Source: Micromonospora chaiyaphumensis
GTDB lineage: Bacteria; Actinomycetota; Actinomycetes; Mycobacteriales; Micromonosporaceae
DNA: 64,000 bases
Reading direction: 5' to 3'
NCBI RefSeq assembly: GCF_900091435.1
Contig: NZ_FMCS01000005.1
Location: 372,001-436,000, forward strand
Shown: piece by piece, positions 27,235 through 36,070 of the stretch
Position numbering within the stretch: the first letter of the stretch is position 1
Layout of the letters: every line of letters begins with the position of its first letter
The notes under the pieces: model-generated
Seen by the model: only the letters and a program-made list of their open reading frames with translations
The model's database searches: none
What the model was told of the DNA's origin: nothing
Position numbers and translations under genes: made by a program

Positions 27235-28575
27235 ATGAGCAAGCCCACGCCCATCTCCGGCTTCCCGGAGTGGACGCCCGCCCAGCGGATGATCGAGCAG
27301 TTCGTGCTCGAGCGGATCCGGGCCACCTTCGAGCTGTACGGCTTCGCGCCCCTCGAAACCCGCTCGGTCGAGCCCCTCGACCAGCTGCTGCGCAAGGGGG
27401 AGACCTCGAAGGAGGTCTACGTGCTGCGCCGCCTCCAGGCCGACACCGACGGCCCGGCCGGCGACGACGCGCTCGGCCTGCACTTCGACCTGACCGTGCC
27501 GTTCGCCCGGTACGTGCTGGAGAACGCCGGCAAGCTCCAGTTCCCGTTCCGCCGCTACCAGATCCAGAAGGTGTGGCGGGGCGAGCGCCCGCAGGAGGGG
27601 CGCTACCGGGAGTTCCTCCAGGCCGACATCGACATCGTCGACCGGGACACCCTGCCGGCCCACTACGAGGCCGAGATGCCGCTGGTGATCGGTGACGCGC
27701 TGCGCTCGCTGCCGATCCCGCCGGTGCGGATCCAGGTCAACAACCGCAAGATCTGCGAGGGCTTCTACCGGGGCGTCGGGCTGACCGATCCGGAGGCGGC
27801 GCTGCGCGCCGTCGACAAGCTCGACAAGATCGGCCCGGCGAAGGTCGCCGAGCTGCTGGCGGAGACCGCCGGGGCGAGCGAGGCGCAGGCCAAGGCGTGC
27901 CTGGCCCTCGCCGAGATCTCCGCGCCGGACGCCTCGTTCGCCGACGCGGTGCGCGCCCTCGGGGTGACCGACCCGCTGCTCGACGAGGGCATCGCCGAGC
28001 TGACCGCGGTGGTGGAGACCGCCGCCGCGCACGCGCCCGGTCTCTGCGTGGCCGACCTGCGGATCGCCCGGGGCCTGGACTACTACACGGGCACGGTCTA
28101 CGAGACGCAGATGATCGGCTACGAGCGGTTCGGCTCGATCTGCTCCGGCGGCCGGTACGACAACCTGGCCAGCTCCGGCAACGTCCGCTTCCCCGGCGTC
28201 GGCATCTCGATCGGGGTGACCCGGCTGCTCGGCCTGCTCTTCGGCGCGGGCGCACTGTCGGTCTCCCGGGACGTGCCGACCTGCGTGCTGGTCGCGGTGA
28301 ACGCCGAGGAGGAGCGGGCGGCCAGCAACAAGGTCGCCGAGGCGTTGCGCTCCCGGGGCATCCCGACCGAGGTGTCGCCGAGCGCGGCCAAGTTCGGCAA
28401 GCAGATCCGGTACGCGGAGCGGCGCGGCATCCCGTACGTCTGGTTCCCCGGCGCCGAGGGCGACGAGGTGAAGGACATCCGCTCGGGCGAGCAGGTGGCC
28501 GCCGCGGCGGGGGAGTGGACGCCGCCCCGGGCCGACCTGAAGCCGCTGGTGGGGCCGGCCGCCGCTGGCGCCTGA
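27235..28575 (+). CDS. hisS: Histidyl-tRNA synthetase
   Basis: This 446-residue class II synthetase has motif 2 at RYQIQKVWRGERPQEGRYREF with FLQADIDIV, histidine-binding LDYYTGTVYE and motif 3 at VGISIGVTRLLG. The anticodon-binding domain occupies the last 95 residues (VAVNAEEERAASNKVAEALR). It charges tRNA-His. The ATG follows AAGGAG. Downstream, 11 bp after the stop, begins a 31-bp palindrome that belongs to the next gene. Confidence 0.95.
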   Translation: MSKPTPISGFPEWTPAQRMIEQFVLERIRATFELYGFAPLETRSVEPLDQLLRKGETSKEVYVLRRLQADTDGPAGDDALGLHFDLTVPFARYVLENAGKLQFPFRRYQIQKVWRGERPQEGRYREFLQADIDIVDRDTLPAHYEAEMPLVIGDALRSLPIPPVRIQVNNRKICEGFYRGVGLTDPEAALRAVDKLDKIGPAKVAELLAETAGASEAQAKACLALAEISAPDASFADAVRALGVTDPLLDEGIAELTAVVETAAAHAPGLCVADLRIARGLDYYTGTVYETQMIGYERFGSICSGGRYDNLASSGNVRFPGVGISIGVTRLLGLLFGAGALSVSRDVPTCVLVAVNAEEERAASNKVAEALRSRGIPTEVSPSAAKFGKQIRYAERRGIPYVWFPGAEGDEVKDIRSGEQVAAAAGEWTPPRADLKPLVGPAAAGA

Positions 28576-28586
28576 CGACGATTGGA

Positions 28587-28617
28587 CCTACGGTGGCGTA
28601 AGTTACGCCACCGTAGG
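28587..28617. promoter_or_regulatory. 31-bp near-perfect palindromic operator before the desaturase
   Basis: CCTACGGTGGCGTAA (28587-28601) and TTACGCCACCGTAGG (28603-28617) are perfect inverted arms around a single G. It also reads as two TACG-N4-CGTA units three bases apart, suggesting binding by a pair of dimers. It ends nine bases before the desaturase GTG, and no regulator gene lies adjacent. A TetR-type fatty-acid regulator encoded elsewhere is the likeliest ligand, by inference. Confidence 0.75.
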
Positions 28618-28626
28618 GAGATCGCC

Positions 28627-29562
28627 GTGACCGTGCTCAGCCAGACCGCCCTGCTCCTCGAACTCGAACCCGTCGTCGAGAAGAACCTCGACCGGCACCT
28701 GTCGCTGGCCAAGGAGTGGTTCCCGCACGAGTACGTGCCGTGGAGCGAGGGGCGGACCTTCGCCGGCCCGCTCGACGGCGAGCCGTGGACGGAGGCGGAC
28801 TCGACGCTGCCCGAGGTGGCCCGCACCGCGCTGATCGTCAACCTGCTCACCGAGGACAACCTGCCCTCGTACCACCACGAGATCGCGACGCTGTTCGGGC
28901 GGGACGGCGCGTGGGGGACCTGGGTGCACCGGTGGACCGCCGAGGAGGGCCGCCACGGCACGGCCATCCGTGACTACCTGACGGTGACCCGGGCGGTCGA
29001 CCCGGTGGCCCTGGAGCGGGCCCGGATGACGCACATGTCGGCCGGCTACGTGAACGCCCACGACGACGAGGTGCTGCACTCGCTGGCGTACGTCTCGTTC
29101 CAGGAACTGGCGACGCGGATCTCCCACCGCAACACCGGCCGGGCGACCGGCGACCCGGTCTGCGAGGCGCTGCTGGCCCGGGTGGCGGCCGACGAGAACC
29201 TGCACATGGTCTTCTACCGCAACCTGCTCGGCGCCGCCTTCGAGCTGGCCCCGAGCCAGGCCATGCGGGCCGTGGCCGACGTGCTGGCCGACTTCCAGAT
29301 GCCGGGTGTGGGCATCGAGGGCTTCGCCCGCAAGTCGGTGGCGATCGCCCTGGCCGGCATCTACGACCTGCGCCAGCACCGGGACGAGGTGGTGGTCCCG
29401 GTGCTGCGCCAGTGGAACCTGTTCGAGGCGACCGGGCTGGACGCCGACGGCGAGGCCGCCCGCGACCAGATCGCCGCCCAGCTGGAGAGCCTGGAGACCC
29501 AGGCGGCCCGGTTCGAGGAGAAGCGCGCGGCCCGCGACGCCCGCCTCGCCGCGGCGCGCTGA
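28627..29562 (+). CDS. Acyl-[acyl-carrier-protein] desaturase (ferritin-like diiron)
   Basis: This 311-residue soluble desaturase resembles the plant stearoyl-ACP and mycobacterial DesA groups. Diiron ligands are visible in four places: TEDNLPSYHHE, TAEEGRHG (ExxH), FQELATRISHRN and DENLHM (ExxH). It introduces a double bond into an ACP-bound fatty acid using ferredoxin and O2. The GTG at 28627 follows AGGGAG, which lies at the right edge of the 31-bp palindrome, so an operator-bound protein would block the transcription start or early elongation. It converges with a thioesterase gene with only 11 bp between them. Confidence 0.9.
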   Translation: MTVLSQTALLLELEPVVEKNLDRHLSLAKEWFPHEYVPWSEGRTFAGPLDGEPWTEADSTLPEVARTALIVNLLTEDNLPSYHHEIATLFGRDGAWGTWVHRWTAEEGRHGTAIRDYLTVTRAVDPVALERARMTHMSAGYVNAHDDEVLHSLAYVSFQELATRISHRNTGRATGDPVCEALLARVAADENLHMVFYRNLLGAAFELAPSQAMRAVADVLADFQMPGVGIEGFARKSVAIALAGIYDLRQHRDEVVVPVLRQWNLFEATGLDADGEAARDQIAAQLESLETQAARFEEKRAARDARLAAAR

Positions 29563-29573
29563 GCGCGGGCGGC

Positions 29574-30083
29574 TCAGGCGGGCTGGTCGAGGGGGAAGAG
29601 CAGGCAGCTCGACGTGGCGTGGGCGACCAGCCGGTCGCGCGCGTCGGTCAGCCGGGCCTCGGCCAGGGCGGTGCGGCGGCCCCGCTGGAGCACGGTGCCC
29701 TCGCAGCGCAGGGTGCCGCTGGCGACGGTGACCGGGCGGAGGAACTTCACGTTCAGGTCCAGCGAGGTGTAGCCGACGCCGGCCGGCAGGGTGGTGTGCA
29801 CGGCGCACGCGGCCGCGGTGTCCAGCAGCGTGGAGAGCACGCCGCCGTGCACGGTGCCCAGCGGGTTGTAGTGGAACTCCTGCGGCACCAGCTCGACCGC
29901 GACGCGGCCCTCGTCGGCCTCCATCCGGGACATGTCGATGAGGTGCATGACGGGCGGCGCGGCGAGTTCCCCGGCGATCATCGCGCGCAGCAGCTCCAGG
30001 CCGCCGCGCCGGCCGATGTGGGCGGCCCCGGCGACCGGGTCGGACCAGGTGAACGTGCGGCTGCGCTCCTGCGTCTGTGTCAT
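29574..30083 (-). CDS. PaaI-family hotdog thioesterase
   Basis: This 169-residue protein has a single hotdog domain with the signature NPLGTVHGGVLSTLLDTAAA, in which HGG and the Asp-Thr segment shape the active site, and SLDLNVKFLRPV. Such enzymes hydrolyse acyl-CoA or aryl-CoA thioesters. ATG at 30083 was chosen, with GAGG eight bases upstream, over an upstream start at 30119 that would run into the divergent hxlR promoter. An HxlR regulator lies 56 bp away in the opposite direction. Confidence 0.87.
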   Translation of the reverse strand: MTQTQERSRTFTWSDPVAGAAHIGRRGGLELLRAMIAGELAAPPVMHLIDMSRMEADEGRVAVELVPQEFHYNPLGTVHGGVLSTLLDTAAACAVHTTLPAGVGYTSLDLNVKFLRPVTVASGTLRCEGTVLQRGRRTALAEARLTDARDRLVAHATSSCLLFPLDQPA

Positions 30084-30103
30084 GGACTCAGCCTCGCAGC
30101 GCG

Positions 30104-30132
30104 TTGCTGAGTCTGTCAATCAGACCTAGCCT
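30104..30132 (+). promoter_or_regulatory. hxlR promoter and inverted-repeat operator
   Basis: TTGCTG (30104-30109), 17 bp, then TAGCCT (30127-30132) form a good promoter ending seven bases before the ATG, so the mRNA is probably leaderless. GTCTG (30111-30115) and CAGAC (30121-30125) form an inverted repeat in the spacer, where autorepression would act. It could also control the divergent thioesterase. Confidence 0.6.
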
Positions 30133-30139
30133 GGTCGGC

Positions 30140-30613
30140 ATGAGACCCGCGGCACTGGACTGGTCGGTGGAGAACTGCACGATCGCCCGCGCCATGGAGG
30201 TCCTCGGCGAGCGGTGGACCCTGGTCGTGCTCCGGGAGGTCTTCAACGGCGTGCGCCGTTTCGACGACATGCGGGTGCGCACCGGCATCCCCCGGCAGGT
30301 GCTCACCAACCGGCTGGCCATGCTGGTCGAGCAGGGGGTGCTGCGCCGGGAGCCGTACCGGGAGCCGGGCAGCCGGCTGCGGCACGAGTACCGGCTCACC
30401 GACAAGGGCCTCGACCTCTGGCCGGTGCTCGTGGCGGTGCTCGGCTGGGGCGACCGCTACCTGGCCGACCCCGACGGGCCGCCGCTGGCCGTGGCCCACC
30501 GCGACTGCGGCGCCGAGGTCCGGGTGGCGCTGCGCTGCGCCGAGGGGCACGAGGTGACCGACCCGCGCGACGTGCTGCCGCGCCCGGGCCCGGGCGCCCG
30601 CCGCCGGGGCTGA
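30140..30613 (+). CDS. HxlR-family transcriptional regulator
   Basis: This 157-residue winged-helix regulator has the family head CTIARAMEVLGERWTLVVLREVFNG and the wing region LRHEYRLTDKGLDLWPVL. The N-terminal Cys (WSVENC) is conserved in HxlR proteins, where it can sense electrophiles or oxidants. The C-terminal HRDCGAEVRVALRCAEGHEV contains two more cysteines and could bind metal. It diverges from the thioesterase gene and probably controls it and itself through the GTCTG/CAGAC repeat. Confidence 0.9.
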   Translation: MRPAALDWSVENCTIARAMEVLGERWTLVVLREVFNGVRRFDDMRVRTGIPRQVLTNRLAMLVEQGVLRREPYREPGSRLRHEYRLTDKGLDLWPVLVAVLGWGDRYLADPDGPPLAVAHRDCGAEVRVALRCAEGHEVTDPRDVLPRPGPGARRRG

Positions 30614-30701
30614 GCGCATCGGCCGGCTCTGACAGCCGATGTCGATGATGTTGCTTCGCGGTTACATCGTGCGGCCCCGCGAATTCGGGCAAAGCCACGT
30701 C

Positions 30702-30765
30702 TTGCTTACGATCTTAAATATGTGAATACTTGGGTCGCCCGGCCGGTTTCCCCAGGTCGGCCGGG
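30702..30765 (+). promoter_or_regulatory. Promoter and leader hairpin of the secreted protease
   Basis: TTGCTT (30702-30707) and AATACT (30725-30730) with a 17-bp spacer stand out as an AT-rich island in the 209-bp gap. Just after the expected start site, CCCGGCCG (30738-30745) pairs with CGGCCGGG (30758-30765). It may stabilise the leader or control translation. No known riboswitch class is recognised. Confidence 0.5.
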
Positions 30766-30822
30766 TTGTCCCCGGGCACGTCCGCATGACAGTGCCCGTC
30801 ACCCCCATCCGGAGGTTGTTAC

Positions 30823-31878
30823 ATGCGACCCACGAGGTCCACGCTCCGCCGCGCCGTTGTCGTCGCTGTGGCCGGCACCCTGGTCACCGGATCGCTCCTC
30901 GGCGCACCCGCCCAGGCGGCCCCCGCCTCGCCGGCGTCCCCCGACGCCGCCGCCGCCCTCGCCACGAAGCTCGGTGACCGGGCCGCCGGCGCGTACGCCG
31001 ACAGCAGCGGCACCATGGTCGTCGCGGTGACCGACGCCGCGGCCGCCCGCCAGGTCCGCGCCGCCGGCGCCACCCCGAAGCTCGTCACCCGGGGCGCCGA
31101 CAAGCTCAGGGCCGCGACGAGCGAGCTGGAGCGGTCCGCCAAGATCCCGGGCACCGCGTGGTGGACCGACCCGGCCACCAACCAGGTCGTCGTCTCCGTC
31201 GACAGCACCGTCACCGGCGCCAAGCTGGAGCGGGTCAAGGCCGCCGCCGCCCGCACCGGTGGCGCGGTCCGGATCGAGGCCGAGGCCGGCGTGCTGAGCA
31301 CCCGGATCTCCGGCGGCAACGCCATCTACGCCGGCGGCGGCGGGCGCTGCTCGCTCGGCTTCAACGTGCGCGCCGGCAGCACCTACTACTTCATCACCGC
31401 CGGGCACTGCACCAACATCTCGTCGAGCTGGTACAGCAACTCCGCCCAGACCAGCCTGCTGGGCAGCCGCTACGGCACCAGCTTCCCCGGCAACGACTAC
31501 GGCATCGTGCGGTACAGCAACCAGACCACCGCGCAGCCGGGCAACGTCTACCTCTACAACGGCAGCTACCAGGACATCACCGCCGCGGGCAACGCGTACG
31601 TGGGCCAGAGCGTGCGGCGCTCCGGCAGCACCACCGGCGTGCGCAGCGGCTCGGTGACCGCGCTCAACGCCACCGTCAACTACGCCGAGGGCAGCGTCTC
31701 CGGCCTGATCCGCACCACCGTCTGCGCCGAGCCCGGTGACAGCGGCGGCTCGCTCTTCGCCGGCAGCACCGCGCTGGGCCTCACCTCCGGCGGCAGCGGC
31801 AACTGCTCCTCCGGCGGCACCACCTACTTCCAGCCGGTCACCGAGGTGCTGAGCCGCTACGGCGTCAGCGTCTACTGA
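30823..31878 (+). CDS. Secreted S1-family serine protease (streptogrisin/alpha-lytic type)
   Basis: This 351-residue secreted preproenzyme has a signal peptide ([19 protein letters not shown] ending AQA at about residue 32). A roughly 130-residue propeptide follows, with an alpha-lytic pro-domain-like stretch ([20 protein letters not shown]), and a mature domain from about [10 protein letters not shown]. The catalytic triad is His195 (ITAGHC), Asp225 (NDYGIV) and Ser307 (GDSGGS). Disulfide-forming Cys pairs flank His195 and follow Ser307. The propeptide normally acts as a folding chaperone and is then cleaved. The gene stands alone between its own promoter and a hairpin terminator. Confidence 0.94.
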   Translation: MRPTRSTLRRAVVVAVAGTLVTGSLLGAPAQAAPASPASPDAAAALATKLGDRAAGAYADSSGTMVVAVTDAAAARQVRAAGATPKLVTRGADKLRAATSELERSAKIPGTAWWTDPATNQVVVSVDSTVTGAKLERVKAAAARTGGAVRIEAEAGVLSTRISGGNAIYAGGGGRCSLGFNVRAGSTYYFITAGHCTNISSSWYSNSAQTSLLGSRYGTSFPGNDYGIVRYSNQTTAQPGNVYLYNGSYQDITAAGNAYVGQSVRRSGSTTGVRSGSVTALNATVNYAEGSVSGLIRTTVCAEPGDSGGSLFAGSTALGLTSGGSGNCSSGGTTYFQPVTEVLSRYGVSVY

Positions 31879-31890
31879 TCGACCGCACGC

Positions 31891-31922
31891 GAACGGGCCG
31901 CCGGGCGACCGGCGGCCCGTTC
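31891..31922. terminator. Terminator between protease and DUF998 gene
   Basis: GAACGGGCCGCCGG (31891-31904) and CCGGCGGCCCGTTC (31909-31922) form a perfect 14-bp stem with a GCGA tetraloop, between convergent genes. Confidence 0.85.
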
Positions 31923-31965
31923 CGCGTCTCCGGCCACCGGCACCGCACCCCGCCGGCGGGGTGGG

Positions 31966-32652
31966 TCAGGTGACCGGCGCGTCCGGCCGGGCGGGGTCGG
32001 TCACCGGCGGGTCCGGTCGCCGTGCCGACCAGCGGCGGTGCGCCCGGCGGGCGGAGAGGACGGCGGCCAGCGGCCAGAGCGCGACGGCGAGCGCGGCCAC
32101 CCGCTCGGCAAGCCCGGTCCGGGAGCCGCCGGTCACCTCGACGACGAACCAGCCGAAGAGGACCAGCAGCAGCGCGGTCGCGGCCAGCGCCACCGGGCGG
32201 CGGAACGCCCACGGCGGTGTGCCGGCGGGCGAGGCGGCCACGCCGCGCGGCACGGCCCGGGGCAGCCGCAGCGCCGACCCGGCCGGCCAGAGCGACAGGG
32301 CGAGCACCGCGATCGTGGCCACCGTCCCGTGCGCCGGTGAACCGCCCACCTGCGGGCGGGGAAAGGCGATGAGCGCGATGGTGGCCATCCCGCCGAGCGC
32401 CAGCAGGAACCGGCTGGGCAGCCCGGCCGCGTGCAGGACCAGCGCCGTGCCCAGGTAGCAGCAGCCGAGCAGCACGAGGCAGCCCGCCATGAGCCACGAG
32501 TCGGTGGCGCCCTCGCCGGCCAGCTCACTGATCGTGTCGCGGACCGGGTCGTAGCCGGGCGGCTGCCGGGCGCCGGCCACCGTCCAGCCCGCCACCAGCA
32601 GGACGGGCGCCGCAGCGGCCGTGGCCACGGCCCAGCTCGGTACGGCACGCAC
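31966..32652 (-). CDS. DUF998-family membrane protein
   Basis: This 228-residue protein has about six hydrophobic spans. GYDPVRDTISELAGEGATDSWLM after the first span is the DUF998 hallmark. The function of the family is unknown. The GTG start at 32652 sits six bases after TACGGT (a -10-like box on the minus strand), with no Shine-Dalgarno, so it may be leaderless. The tail is Pro/Arg/Thr-rich. It is divergent from aspS. Confidence 0.8.
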   Translation of the reverse strand: MRAVPSWAVATAAAAPVLLVAGWTVAGARQPPGYDPVRDTISELAGEGATDSWLMAGCLVLLGCCYLGTALVLHAAGLPSRFLLALGGMATIALIAFPRPQVGGSPAHGTVATIAVLALSLWPAGSALRLPRAVPRGVAASPAGTPPWAFRRPVALAATALLLVLFGWFVVEVTGGSRTGLAERVAALAVALWPLAAVLSARRAHRRWSARRPDPPVTDPARPDAPVT

Positions 32653-32788
32653 CCGGCCACCGTAACCGCCCGGACCGGCCCCGGCCCGGGGTTCGTCCCG
32701 GCCCGTCCCGCCGGGTGCCCGGGAGCCGGCCCGCCCGCCCTGACAGAATGCGGGGAGCAGACGTGGACCAGATGAGGAGACGCAAGCC

Positions 32789-34594
32789 GTGATCCGTACC
32801 CACAATGCCGGAAGCCTGCGCGCCGCGGACGCCGGCTCGACGGTGACGCTCGCCGGGTGGGTGGCCCGCCGGCGCGACCACGGCGGTGTCATCTTCGTCG
32901 ACCTGCGCGACGCCTCCGGCGTCGTGCAGGTGGTCTTCCGCGAGGAGGACGCGCACGCGCTGCGCAACGAGTTCTGCGTCAAGGTGACCGGCGAGGTGAC
33001 CCGCCGCCCCGAGGGCAACGAGAACCCCGACCTGCCGACCGGCGAGGTCGAGGTGACCGCCACCGCGCTGGAGGTGCTCTCCGAGGCCGCCGCGCTGCCG
33101 CTGCCGGTCGACGACCAGATCGAGGCCGGCGACGACATCCGGCTCAAGTACCGCTACCTCGACCTGCGCCGCGGCGGCCCGGCGAAGGCCATGCGGCTGC
33201 GCTCGCGGGCCAACCAGCTCGCCCGCGCGGTGCTGCACGAGCGGGACTTCCTGGAGATCGAGACGCCGACGCTGACCCGCTCCACCCCGGAGGGCGCCCG
33301 CGACTTCCTGGTCCCGGTGCGCCTCCAGCCGGGCAGCTGGTACGCGCTGCCGCAGTCGCCGCAGCTGTTCAAGCAGCTGCTCATGGTCGGCGGCATGGAG
33401 CGCTACTACCAGATCGCCCGCTGCTACCGGGACGAGGACTTCCGCGCCGACCGGCAGCCGGAGTTCACCCAGCTCGACATCGAGATGTCCTTCGTCACCG
33501 AGGACGACGTGATCGACCTCGGCGAGGCGATCGTGTCGGCGCTCTGGTCCGACCTGGCCGGCTACGAGATCCCCCGGCCGATCCCGCGGATCACCTGGCA
33601 CGACGCCATGTCCCGGTACGGCTCCGACAAGCCGGACCTGCGCTACGGCGTCGAGCTGACGGAGCTGACCGACTACCTGCGCGGCACCGAGTTCCGGGTG
33701 TTCGCCGGCGCCATCGACGCGGGCGGGTACGTGGGCGCCGTGGTCATGCCGGGCGGCGCGAGCCAGACCCGCAAGGAGCTGGACGGCTGGCAGGACTGGG
33801 CCAAGGCGCGCGGCGCGCGGGGCCTCGCCTACGTGGTGCTCGACGCGGAGACCGGTGAGCCCCGCGGCCCGGTGGCCAAGAACCTCTCCGAGGCGCACCT
33901 GGCCGGCCTGGCCGACGCGGTCGGCGCGAAGCCGGGCGACGCCGTCTTCTTCGCCGCCGGCACGAACGCCCGGGAAGCGCAGGAGCTGCTCGGCGCGGCC
34001 CGCATCGAGATCGCCAAGCGGGCCAAGCTGGTCGACGAGAGCGCCTGGGCGTTCTGCTGGGTGGTCGACGCGCCCATGTTCGAGAAGACGGACGAGGGTG
34101 GCTGGACCGCCGTCCACCACCCGTTCACCTCGCCGAACTCCGAGTGGGTGGACCGGTTCGAGGAGGCGCCGGACCGGGCGCTGGCCTACGCGTACGACAT
34201 CGTCTGCAACGGCAACGAGATCGGCGGCGGCTCGATCCGTATCCACCGCGGCGACGTGCAGCAGCGGGTGTTCGACCTGCTCGGCATCACCGCCGCGGAG
34301 GCGCAGGACAAGTTCGGCTTCCTGCTGGAGGCGTTCAAGTACGGCGCCCCGCCGCACGGCGGCATCGCGTTCGGCTGGGACCGGGTCTGCATGCTGCTGG
34401 CCGGCGCCGAGTCGATCCGTGAGGTCATCGCCTTCCCGAAGACCCGCGGCGGCTTCGACCCGCTGACCGGCGCGCCGACGCCGATCACCGCCCAGCAGCG
34501 CGCGGAGGCGGGCATCGACGCCAAGCCGAAGGCCCCGACGGGCCCGCACGCCGGCACCGCCGGCCCGGCCGCCCCGGTGGCCGACCCGACCTGA
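32789..34594 (+). CDS. aspS: Aspartyl-tRNA synthetase
   Basis: This 601-residue bacterial-type class IIb synthetase has an N-terminal OB-fold anticodon domain ([22 protein letters not shown]), the core with motif 2 ([20 protein letters not shown]), a GAD insertion domain (about 290-420) and motif 3 ([12 protein letters not shown]). The last 35 residues are a Pro/Ala/Thr-rich tail beyond the usual end. The GTG at 32789 follows GAGGAG. Whether it also charges tRNA-Asn for GatCAB cannot be judged from the sequence alone. Confidence 0.95.
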   Translation: MIRTHNAGSLRAADAGSTVTLAGWVARRRDHGGVIFVDLRDASGVVQVVFREEDAHALRNEFCVKVTGEVTRRPEGNENPDLPTGEVEVTATALEVLSEAAALPLPVDDQIEAGDDIRLKYRYLDLRRGGPAKAMRLRSRANQLARAVLHERDFLEIETPTLTRSTPEGARDFLVPVRLQPGSWYALPQSPQLFKQLLMVGGMERYYQIARCYRDEDFRADRQPEFTQLDIEMSFVTEDDVIDLGEAIVSALWSDLAGYEIPRPIPRITWHDAMSRYGSDKPDLRYGVELTELTDYLRGTEFRVFAGAIDAGGYVGAVVMPGGASQTRKELDGWQDWAKARGARGLAYVVLDAETGEPRGPVAKNLSEAHLAGLADAVGAKPGDAVFFAAGTNAREAQELLGAARIEIAKRAKLVDESAWAFCWVVDAPMFEKTDEGGWTAVHHPFTSPNSEWVDRFEEAPDRALAYAYDIVCNGNEIGGGSIRIHRGDVQQRVFDLLGITAAEAQDKFGFLLEAFKYGAPPHGGIAFGWDRVCMLLAGAESIREVIAFPKTRGGFDPLTGAPTPITAQQRAEAGIDAKPKAPTGPHAGTAGPAAPVADPT

Positions 34595-34612
34595 TCCGCC
34601 ACTCCTCGCCGT

Positions 34613-34656
34613 CGATCATGAGGTTGGCCGGGGCCGTCCCGGTCTCCTCATGATCG
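34613..34656. repeat. Intergenic inverted repeat with CGATCATGAGG arms
   Basis: CGATCATGAGG (34613-34623) and CCTCATGATCG (34646-34656) are perfect arms around 22 bases that include a further GGCC-rich mini-stem. It fills most of the 97-bp gap between convergent aspS and tetR. It may terminate both genes. The arms are AT-richer than a typical local terminator and may belong to a dispersed repeat family. Confidence 0.75.
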
Positions 34657-34691
34657 GCGTCTGCGAGGGGTGGTCGGGAGAGCCGAGCAGC

Positions 34692-35288
34692 TCAGGACGG
34701 CCGGCGTGCGGAGTGGGCGCGGATGAGTCCCTCGACACCGCGGAGGAAGGTCTCGGAGATCAGCGCCGGGTCGAAGAGGCAGCCGGCCGCCATGGCGCCG
34801 TCGCGGAGCATGACGAACTGCCGCGCGGCCGCCTCGGCCTCGGTTTCCTGGATCCTCGCCAGCACCGTGTTGATCGTGTCGAGGAACCACTGTCGGTGCG
34901 CGAGGACGGCCTGGTGCACAGGATGGTCCGGGTCGGGATACTCCGCCACGGCGTTCAGGAAGGCGCAGCCGCGGAAGCCGGCGGACCGGATGTCCCGGGC
35001 GATCGACTCCGCGACGGCCCGGAGGGCGTCGGTCGCCGGCAGGTCGGCGGCGAGGGCCAGGTCCACCTGGTTACGAATGGCGTGATCGGCCGCCCGCAGA
35101 TAAGCGAGGACGAGATCCTCCTTGCCCGGGAAATGGCGGTAGAACGTGGCCCGGGTCACCTTCGCCTCGGCGATGATCCGATCGACACCGACCGAGTGGA
35201 TTCCCTCCGCGTAGAAAATCCTGGTCGCGGTGGCGAGAAGCCGCTGCCGCGCCTCGGACGGGCGGGCGCCGGATTCACTGCGTGCCAT
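34692..35288 (-). CDS. TetR-family transcriptional regulator
   Basis: This 198-residue protein has the N-terminal helix-turn-helix VDRIIAEAKVTRATFYRHFPGKEDLVLAYL. The C-terminal domain contains FRGCAFLNAVAEYPDPDHPVH, typical of the TetR group related to AcrR/QacR-like regulators with a conserved GC(A/P)F segment. It diverges from a membrane-protein gene. Three copies of AGAACGTTCG(G/T)T lie in the shared spacer, one of them 18 bp before this start codon, so it very likely represses itself and the membrane protein. Confidence 0.9.
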   Translation of the reverse strand: MARSESGARPSEARQRLLATATRIFYAEGIHSVGVDRIIAEAKVTRATFYRHFPGKEDLVLAYLRAADHAIRNQVDLALAADLPATDALRAVAESIARDIRSAGFRGCAFLNAVAEYPDPDHPVHQAVLAHRQWFLDTINTVLARIQETEAEAAARQFVMLRDGAMAAGCLFDPALISETFLRGVEGLIRAHSARRPS

Positions 35289-35306
35289 GAGCCCACCCTA
35301 ACGAAC

Positions 35307-35408
35307 AGAACGTTCGGTCCCCGCTCCCGACCGGCAGGTGGGTAGAACGTTCGGTCTTGACGAGGCGCCGTCCGGTCGCTACCTTGACCAGGAGACAGAA
35401 CGTTCGTT
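35307..35408 (+). promoter_or_regulatory. Divergent promoter with three TetR operator copies
   Basis: The 12-mer AGAACGTTCGGT occurs at 35307-35318 and 35344-35355, and AGAACGTTCGTT at 35397-35408. Each centres on the palindrome GAACGTTC. TTGACG (35357-35362), 17 bp, TACCTT (35380-35385) is a strong promoter for the rightward gene. The second copy abuts its -35 and the third lies just past the start site, the classic positions for repression. Confidence 0.75.
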
Positions 35409-35478
35409 CTACCTGGTGGTGTTCCGGCCGCCCGCCCTCCCGGTCGCGGCCCCCTCCGGCGCCACCGAAAGGATGACC

Positions 35479-36036
35479 ATGACCACCGTTGCCGCCCCCG
35501 GCATCTCGACGACGGCGTCCGCCCTGCGGCGGCTGTACTTCGTCCGCTTCGCCTTCGCCGTCGTCTGGGCCGGCGTGGCGTTTGCGCTCGCCGGAGACCT
35601 CGACCCTCTCGCCGTCACGCTCTTCGTGATCTACCCGCTGTTCGACGTGGCCGCCGCCGTCGTCGACGCCCGCGCGTCGCGTGCCACCGGGTCGCCCGCC
35701 CTGCTGTACGTGAACATCGTGGTCAGCCTGCTCGCCGCGATCGGCCTGGCCGTCGCCGGCACGTCCGGCATCCCGGCGATGCTGCGCGTCTGGGGTGGCT
35801 GGGCGATCGTCGCCGGGCTGGTGCAGTTGATCGTGGGTGTGACCCGTCGCAGCATGGGCGGCCAGTGGCCGATGATCATCAGCGGTGGGCTCTCCGTGCT
35901 CGCCGGCGGGTCGTTCGTCGCGGCCGCCTCGGCGGACAACCCGGCGCTGGCCAACGCGATCGGCTACGCCGTCCCCGGCGCCATCTTCTTCCTCATCTCG
36001 GCCGTCCGCCTCGGCCGCGCCGCGAAGGTGAGTTGA
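35479..36036 (+). CDS. Multi-span membrane protein of unknown function
   Basis: This 185-residue protein has about six hydrophobic segments (YFVRFAFAVVWAGVAFAL, LYVNIVVSLLAAIGLAVAG and the glycine-rich MIISGGLSVLAGGSF among them). I do not recognise the family with certainty. The length and even spacing recall DUF308/HdeD-like proteins. The ATG at 35479 was chosen because GAAAGGA lies at the right distance, and longer frames run through the operator region. It is controlled from the promoter facing the TetR gene and is probably its main target. Confidence 0.75.
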   Translation: MTTVAAPGISTTASALRRLYFVRFAFAVVWAGVAFALAGDLDPLAVTLFVIYPLFDVAAAVVDARASRATGSPALLYVNIVVSLLAAIGLAVAGTSGIPAMLRVWGGWAIVAGLVQLIVGVTRRSMGGQWPMIISGGLSVLAGGSFVAAASADNPALANAIGYAVPGAIFFLISAVRLGRAAKVS

Positions 36037-36070
36037 CCCGGCGAACGGCCGCTGACCGCAGGTCGCCGGG

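Noticed and set aside
30614..30822. A riboswitch in the protease leader
   Set aside because: Only a simple GC hairpin is visible. The conserved cores of the c-di-AMP, cobalamin and SAM classes are not seen.
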